Below, piece after piece: positions 6,369-10,786 of a DNA stretch of 10,786 bases. Below the pieces are notes generated by a model. The model was not told where the DNA came from. It saw nothing but the letters and a program-made list of their open reading frames with translations, and searched no databases. Origin of the DNA: Prolixibacteraceae bacterium (GTDB taxonomy: Bacteria; Bacteroidota; Bacteroidia; Bacteroidales; Prolixibacteraceae); the NCBI GenBank assembly GCA_003516705.1, contig DPCJ01000137.1:1-10786 (forward strand), in the 5' to 3' direction. The position numbers were made by a program, and so were the translations under genes. How positions within the stretch are numbered: position 1 is the stretch's first letter; the number at the start of each line of letters is the position of its first letter.

Positions 6369-7475
6369 ATGAAAAAGTATAAATGCACATTTCTTATTCT
6401 GGCTTTCGTTTATCTGCATTTCAATTTGTTTGCCGATATCAGGCCTGTTCCGATTCAGGCAAAATCGATAAATGCCGGAGGTAAAACCTCGGTACGAATG
6501 GGATCGGAGAAAGTAATTGTTGACCTTTACAACGACAGTTCTGTTGTTAAATGCGAGTTTCGGATGAAAAATCTTGGAGACAGCGAAAAGTTGCAGATTG
6601 CTTTTCCTGAGATGAATTTTTATCACCTTCGTTTGATTCGCGAATCGGAAAAGCTGGATAGATTTAAAGTAAAAGAAAATGGTAAGGAAGTAAGGTTCTA
6701 CCTTGCCGACTCATTAAAAAACAATGAAGAATTCAGAAAGAAATTTGATTCATATCAGGTTATTGAAGATTGGTATTTGTGGGATGGCGAATTTCAGAAA
6801 GGTGAATCTAAAACAATTGAGGTGCAATATTCATTACCGTTTGGTGCACGCTACAAAAGCAACAAAAGATTTTTTACCTACTTGTTGAGTACTGGTGCAG
6901 ATTGGAACGGCTCTATCGGGTATGCCGAAATAGTGGTCAATCTGAAAGACATCGCTATTGATTCAATCGTTTCGCAAAAACCTTCCGGTTGTGTTGTTTC
7001 TGATAACCAGTTGGTTTGGACTTTCACGGATTTTGAACCAACTGCTGAGAATGATGTGATTGTGAATTACAATTCAAACAAGAACCTCTACAAGGGAAAA
7101 GTGAGTGCTCCCCCGTTAATAATGATAAATGGGGAAATAAAAGAGGATTTTGAGTTGGATGATTTACCCCCGACTGCAATCGCAAGTTTTGAGTTTGATA
7201 AAAATTCTGTATCGAAGGAATCTGAAAACGGAGTGTTTAAAATTTACACTAAAAATTATTTGGTTGCCCAATTGGATAGAATCATTAAATCAAAATCCAA
7301 AGAAAAAATTGGGTCACCCGGATACGATGAATTAAAAGAGAACTATTGTTTGTTCGTTAATGATAAAGAGGTTGATTTTTCTAAAATAGTTGGTATTGAT
7401 GAAAAGAATATTTCAAAAGTTCATTTCAAAAATTCATCAGGAAAGAAATCGCAGATTTTGATAGAAATGAAATAA
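6369..7475 (+). CDS. Exported DUF4424-like protein with two plug-like C-terminal repeats
   Basis: This encodes 368 aa from the ATG at 6369. Residues 1-22 are a signal peptide (cleavage near LFA-DIRPVPI). Residues about 30-240 resemble DUF4424-type exported proteins: RMGSEKVIVDLYNDSSVVKC, then an alternating beta region with LQIAFPEM (75-82), GESKTIEVQYSLPFGA (145-160) and YLLSTGADWNGSIGYAEIVV (171-190). The family assignment is from pattern memory and is tentative. The C-terminal part holds two similar segments: 249-295 (PLIMINGEIKEDFEL ... GVFKIYTK) and 326-368 (YCLFVNDKEVDF ... SQILIEMK). Both follow the short strand-turn-helix-strand pattern of the mini plug domain found in TonB receptors and at the C-terminus of Bacteroidota M56 peptidases. 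No lipobox or catalytic motif is seen. It is the first of three plus-strand genes, 27 bp before the next. Function unknown, probably periplasmic. Confidence 0.82.
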   Translation: MKKYKCTFLILAFVYLHFNLFADIRPVPIQAKSINAGGKTSVRMGSEKVIVDLYNDSSVVKCEFRMKNLGDSEKLQIAFPEMNFYHLRLIRESEKLDRFKVKENGKEVRFYLADSLKNNEEFRKKFDSYQVIEDWYLWDGEFQKGESKTIEVQYSLPFGARYKSNKRFFTYLLSTGADWNGSIGYAEIVVNLKDIAIDSIVSQKPSGCVVSDNQLVWTFTDFEPTAENDVIVNYNSNKNLYKGKVSAPPLIMINGEIKEDFELDDLPPTAIASFEFDKNSVSKESENGVFKIYTKNYLVAQLDRIIKSKSKEKIGSPGYDELKENYCLFVNDKEVDFSKIVGIDEKNISKVHFKNSSGKKSQILIEMK

Positions 7476-7502
7476 AAAAGTTGATTTAAAAATGCCGGAA
7501 AA

Positions 7503-8147
7503 ATGAAAAAACTAATCTTTCTTTTGCTTTCAGCCGTTGCAATTTCCCAGTGCAGTGCACCTGTAACCAACAACGAATTAAAACCCGACGAAACTGCAGT
7601 TAAAATTTTTACACCTGCCGAGTTAAACGGACTTATCGAAATGATAAAATTTGTTGACGATAAAGTGACGGCAGTCGAAAAAGGTACAAATATCAACCAA
7701 AAATATCGTGCCTGTTTTAACCAGTTAGATTCGTTTGTCGTCGAAGGAAAAATGATTCCCGCACTGGTTGCCGACTCAGTAAAATTAAGATTTCTTGAAA
7801 CCATCGGAGATGAAGCTTTCGCATCGGTTTGGAAAATCAATGAAACTGTAAAACCAGTCAATAATGTTGATTCAGCCCTGACAGATTTGTCAGTTCTGAA
7901 AACGCTTACACTAAATTATAGTGGAAAATATATGGCCTATTTAAATGAAACCGGGAAAACCGACAGCATTTATTCATACCTGTTTCAAAATATTGAAGTG
8001 GCTGGAGACATTCCCCCTGTTGTGGTAAGCTGGTATCCGGCACGGGCAAAAGAAATTGACTTTTCGCAATTTAAAGCAAGATTGTGGGCAGCGGTTTATC
8101 TGTTAAGATTAAACACATCTTCTGATGCAATTACTGAAGTAAAATAG
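7503..8147 (+). CDS. Small exported protein, putative lipoprotein
   Basis: This encodes 214 aa. The N-terminus MKKLIFLLLSAVAISQCSAP is a signal peptide. Cys17 could be lipidated, but the residue before it is Gln, which does not fit the standard lipobox ([AGS] before Cys), so lipidation is uncertain. The mature protein looks mostly helical and acidic (TPAELNGLIEMIKFVDDKVTAVEKG, LVADSVKLRFLETIGDEAFASVW), with a conserved-looking VVVSWYPARAKEIDFSQFKARLW near the C-terminus. No known family is recognised. It starts 27 bp after the DUF4424-like gene, so the two are very probably co-transcribed and may act together in the envelope. Confidence 0.8.
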   Translation: MKKLIFLLLSAVAISQCSAPVTNNELKPDETAVKIFTPAELNGLIEMIKFVDDKVTAVEKGTNINQKYRACFNQLDSFVVEGKMIPALVADSVKLRFLETIGDEAFASVWKINETVKPVNNVDSALTDLSVLKTLTLNYSGKYMAYLNETGKTDSIYSYLFQNIEVAGDIPPVVVSWYPARAKEIDFSQFKARLWAAVYLLRLNTSSDAITEVK

Positions 8148-8224
8148 AAGTGAAAAAATGAAATTGATTGCCGGATTTAAACAGCCCGGCAGATGCAAGA
8201 ATAAATTCCAAAAATCAACCAATT

Positions 8225-8548
8225 ATGAAAAACTGTCCCAATTGTAACGCCGAAATCGAAGATAATTTTGAACTGTGCTGGAATTGTAATTACAGCCTCA
8301 CGGAGCAAAAAGTAATCGACATCGACGACCTGACTGTTAAAAAAAAGAAAGCCGATTGTTTAAGGTGCGGAGTGCAACTGGTTTTTGCCGGAGAATACAA
8401 GTTTCACGAAGGGCCAAAACTCGGAATTATGGGTAATATCTTCGAGGCGTTTGTGAACCGCGAGACCTTTGATTTGTATATCTGCCCCAAATGCGGGAAA
8501 GTTGAATTTTTTGCCCCGCTGAACAACGGTGAGTATAAAATTAAATAA
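8225..8548 (+). CDS. Small zinc-ribbon protein
   Basis: This encodes 107 aa from the ATG at 8225. The frame is open further upstream, to a TTG at 8168, but the ATG places the first zinc knuckle at the N-terminus (MKNCPNC), as in related proteins. Two metal sites are visible: CPNC with CWNC (residues 4-7 and 18-21), then CLRCG (about 45-49) with CPKCG (about 89-93), each giving four cysteines. The segment between the second pair, FHEGPKLGIMGNIFEAFVNRETFDLYICPKCGKVEFF, matches a recurring conserved hypothetical zinc-ribbon pattern (FHEG ... FVNRE ... CGKVEFF) whose role is unknown. There is no signal peptide, so it is cytoplasmic, unlike its two upstream neighbours. It lies 77 bp after the lipoprotein gene and ends 10 bp from the stop of the convergent kinase gene. 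Confidence 0.85.
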   Translation: MKNCPNCNAEIEDNFELCWNCNYSLTEQKVIDIDDLTVKKKKADCLRCGVQLVFAGEYKFHEGPKLGIMGNIFEAFVNRETFDLYICPKCGKVEFFAPLNNGEYKIK

Positions 8549-8559
8549 CAGCCTGTTAT
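8545..8559. terminator. Weak inverted repeat over two convergent stop codons
   Basis: ATAACAG and CTGTTAT (7 bp) face each other around a single base; in practice this is a 5- to 6-bp, AT-rich stem with a small loop. It overlaps the stop of the zinc-ribbon gene and touches the stop of the kinase gene, a natural site for a bidirectional terminator. The stem is weak and neither side has a strong T-run. Confidence 0.25.
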
Positions 8560-10325
8560 CATTTCGCCAGTGTGAACAGAAACTCGATTCCTCCTTCCTC
8601 GCGGTTGCGGGCTGTTATTTTTCCTTTATGTAGCTGAATTGCATTTTTGACAATCGAAAGGCCAAGTCCGGTGCCTCCGGTTTCGCGTGTACGACCTGAA
8701 TCTATGCGGTAAAACCGCTCAAAAATACGTGGCAGATGTTCTTCAGGAATTCCAACTCCCGAGTCTGAATAACTGAAATAGTAGTATTTTTTGTCTTCCA
8801 GATAGTTTTTAATCTCAATTTTGATGTTCTCCCCGGCATAGTTTATCGAGTTTTCTATCATATTCTGGAACACAGAAGAAAGTAATGAGTCGTTGCCATT
8901 TATTACAACATTATCGTCGATATTCAGACTGCATTTAATGTTTTGGGCAATCAGCCGGTTCTCCAGATTTTCGATAACGTCGGCAACAATGCGTTTTACA
9001 TTCACGGGTTTTATCTCGAAAAGCTCGCCGGCATCTTCAATGTTGTTGATGAGTGAAATGTCGTTGAGCAGCAACTGTAATCTCTCGGTTTGTGCAAATG
9101 CCCGTTCAATAAAATATTTCTTTTTTTCCTCTGAAACGGCAGGGTTGTTCATCAGCGTTTCGATGTATCCGCGAATGGATGCCAGCGGAGTTTTTAGTTC
9201 GTGGGCAATGTTCGATGTCAATTGCTGTTTCAAAAGTCTCCTTTTTTCAGGCTGTGTAATATCGGAAATCAGTATTTCAAAACTTTTGTCGGCAAAAACA
9301 ATACAGTGAATTTTGTAGTACTGTTCATTTTTGTTGATGGTGTATTCAATTTGCGGGAGTTCGCTGCTGCGAAATTCGGTTTCTTTGTGTAGTTGTTTTT
9401 CGAGAAAGCTGTTCAGCTTTTTAAAATCGGGGATATCAAAGATATTCTCCGTAGTAATCGAAGAAGTACCCGATAAAATGCTGACGTATTGAATAAAGTG
9501 GCTGTTTGCCAGTATTCTTTGGCGATTCGGATTGTAGAACGAAATGCCTTCATTCAGCACGTTCATGTGGTTGAACAAACGCTCTTTTTCCACCGCCACG
9601 TCGTTGTTGGCCACACGCAGTTTATTGTATATTTTTATAATTTGTTTTCCAATTTCACCAAGTTCGTTGTCGGGGAATCCATATTCATTTTCAATAGGTT
9701 CATTCCGGGCAGCTTTTATTGCAAAATCTTTCAGATTGGTTATCGTAATTGATAAACGCTTGGTTACAAAGTTAATGACCACGCCGACAATCAGGAAAAT
9801 AATGATAATAACGATAAAGAACAGGTGTTCGGCCTCAAGAAAATGTTGCAGGTTAATATCGTAAAGTGCTGCAGCACGCACAAAATAATCGCCGTAATTG
9901 TGGGCGTAATAATAATATTCCTGGTTTGTGGTTTCGGAGTGCCTGATATTTGCACCTTTCCCTGCGTAAAGCGCCCGCTGAACTTCAGGTCGTTGCAGGT
10001 GGTTTTCCATCTGGCTGTAGGCTTTTACAGAACTATCGTATAATACGTTTCCTTCTTTGTCGATAACTGTTATTCGTATATTTTTTTGCGGGATAATCTG
10101 TTTCAGAGTATCTGCTTTCGAAAAGCTGCCGCTTTTGTTGAGTTGGTAGAATTGGATGAAATTGTGTGTTACCTCGCTTACGTTTTCAAGCGTATTTTCC
10201 AATTGGGCAGTTTTGTACCTTTTTTCGCGATTGAGCTGAAACAAAAGGATTGCCGCCGTAAACAGCACAAAAACTGCAATCAGATATATAAAAATTGTCC
10301 GACGGAATGAATGTTGAAGTAGCAC
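8559..10325 (-). CDS. PhoR-type membrane sensor histidine kinase
   Basis: This encodes 588 aa. The start is GTG at 10325; no in-frame ATG lies nearby, and the frame closes at 10353-10355. Two membrane segments (about 11-30 and 168-187) bracket an extracytoplasmic sensor region of about 135 residues. A HAMP-like linker follows (about 188-240), then a PAS-like region (about 250-358). The HisKA domain has the phospho-acceptor His375 in SNIAHELKTPLASIRGYIETL. The ATPase domain has all boxes: N (NMIENSINYAG, 488-498), G1 (DSGVGI, 521-526), F (FERFYR, 535-540) and G2 (GGTGLGLSIV, 550-559). All catalytic motifs are intact, so it should phosphorylate the regulator encoded just upstream (66-bp gap, same strand). 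The architecture matches kinases called PhoR in Bacteroidota, but the sensor domain alone does not show that phosphate is the signal. Confidence 0.93.
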   Translation of the reverse strand: MLLQHSFRRTIFIYLIAVFVLFTAAILLFQLNREKRYKTAQLENTLENVSEVTHNFIQFYQLNKSGSFSKADTLKQIIPQKNIRITVIDKEGNVLYDSSVKAYSQMENHLQRPEVQRALYAGKGANIRHSETTNQEYYYYAHNYGDYFVRAAALYDINLQHFLEAEHLFFIVIIIIFLIVGVVINFVTKRLSITITNLKDFAIKAARNEPIENEYGFPDNELGEIGKQIIKIYNKLRVANNDVAVEKERLFNHMNVLNEGISFYNPNRQRILANSHFIQYVSILSGTSSITTENIFDIPDFKKLNSFLEKQLHKETEFRSSELPQIEYTINKNEQYYKIHCIVFADKSFEILISDITQPEKRRLLKQQLTSNIAHELKTPLASIRGYIETLMNNPAVSEEKKKYFIERAFAQTERLQLLLNDISLINNIEDAGELFEIKPVNVKRIVADVIENLENRLIAQNIKCSLNIDDNVVINGNDSLLSSVFQNMIENSINYAGENIKIEIKNYLEDKKYYYFSYSDSGVGIPEEHLPRIFERFYRIDSGRTRETGGTGLGLSIVKNAIQLHKGKITARNREEGGIEFLFTLAK

Positions 10326-10391
10326 TTTTTTATGTTTTAATATGTTATTTTTTTACTTTCTGCTGTTGCGATAGTCGGGACCCGGATTTTG

Positions 10392-10786
10392 TTACAAACT
10401 GAAGCAGTAGCCGTAACCCGATTTTCCTTTGATACAGTCGCCGTATTGGCCAATCTTTTTTCTCAACCTGGCGATATTAACATCCACGTTTCGCTCGGTT
10501 ACAATGATATCGTCGCTCCAAACGCGGTTTAGAATGTCTTCGCGACCAATATACTGTCCCTGGTGTTTCATAAGCAAAACAAGAATTTCGTATTCTTTTC
10601 GGGTAAGATTAACATCAGTGTTTTCAATGCTCACAGTTTTGTTTACGGTGTTCACTTCGAGGCCCTCTGCTTTCAGCATGTTTTGGGGAGCCTGTTCTCC
10701 GGTACTTCGTTTCAGGACTGCTTTTACACGCGCAATCACTTCCTTAATCGAAAAAGGTTTAGAAATGTAATCGTCGCCGCCAACGT
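10392..10786 (-). CDS. PhoB/OmpR-type response regulator (partial, 5' end beyond window)
   Basis: The frame is open from the right edge to a TAA at 10392. The visible start reads VGGDDYISKPFSIKEVIARVKAVLKRS, the end of a receiver domain with the conserved Lys in the KPF motif (beta5-alpha5). A GTG within it (10739) is an internal Val codon, not a start. After a short linker comes a complete winged-helix DNA-binding domain: LTRKEYEILVLLMKHQGQYIGREDIL, then the recognition helix VTERNVDVNIARLRKKIG and the wing IKGKSGYGYCF. This is the OmpR/PhoB family, which binds direct repeats spaced about 11 bp. The phospho-acceptor Asp lies outside the window. It is encoded 66 bp upstream of the histidine kinase and is its likely partner. 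A link with the 11-bp phased repeats at 5731-5881 is possible but inferred. Confidence 0.93.
   Translation of the reverse strand, partial: VGGDDYISKPFSIKEVIARVKAVLKRSTGEQAPQNMLKAEGLEVNTVNKTVSIENTDVNLTRKEYEILVLLMKHQGQYIGREDILNRVWSDDIIVTERNVDVNIARLRKKIGQYGDCIKGKSGYGYCFSL

Noticed and set aside
10392..10739. Complete short DNA-binding protein starting at the GTG at 10739
   Set aside because: The frame continues upstream to the window edge with a receiver-domain end (VGGDDYISKPF), so the GTG is an internal Val codon of a longer response regulator.

Overview
The window looks like chromosomal DNA from a Bacteroidota species, probably an environmental member with a type IX secretion system (T9SS). 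The evidence is an outer-membrane TonB-dependent receptor with an N-terminal carboxypeptidase-regulatory-like domain, a secreted protein with a T9SS C-terminal sorting tail, AT-rich leaders without clear Shine-Dalgarno sequences, and several small Bacteroidota-type exported proteins. No rRNA, tRNA, CRISPR array, transposase or phage gene is visible.

Layout. Bases 1-5671 carry four minus-strand genes. In transcription order they are a 550-aa secreted beta-helix-like T9SS cargo (5671-4019), a strong hairpin terminator, a 974-aa TonB-dependent receptor (3939-1015), a second hairpin terminator, a MORN-type repeat protein (886-416), and the start of a small exported carboxypeptidase-regulatory-like protein that runs off the left edge (328-1). 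Bases 5672-6368 form an unusual gene-free divergent region. It holds (a) an array of TTAACA/TTACAG-like hexamers on an 11-bp grid just upstream of the T9SS cargo gene, (b) four 42-bp tandem units each centred on a 14-bp inverted repeat, and (c) an isolated perfect 30-bp palindrome. Bases 6369-8548 carry three plus-strand genes, probably co-transcribed: a DUF4424-like exported protein with two plug-like C-terminal repeats, a small putative lipoprotein, and a zinc-ribbon protein. Bases 8559-10786 carry a minus-strand two-component system: a PhoB/OmpR-type response regulator (its 5' end lies beyond the window) followed by a PhoR-type membrane histidine kinase.

How the parts may fit together. The beta-helix cargo and the receptor form a plausible surface pair: one protein secreted and anchored by T9SS, the other an energised outer-membrane transporter. 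The 11-bp phased direct repeats in front of this pair have the geometry expected for a PhoB/OmpR-family regulator, and such a regulator is encoded about 5 kb away. A locally wired regulon, possibly for phosphate, is therefore a reasonable hypothesis. The substrate and the regulator-site link are inference. The most unusual sequence in the window is the intergenic region with its phased boxes and palindromic tandem repeats.
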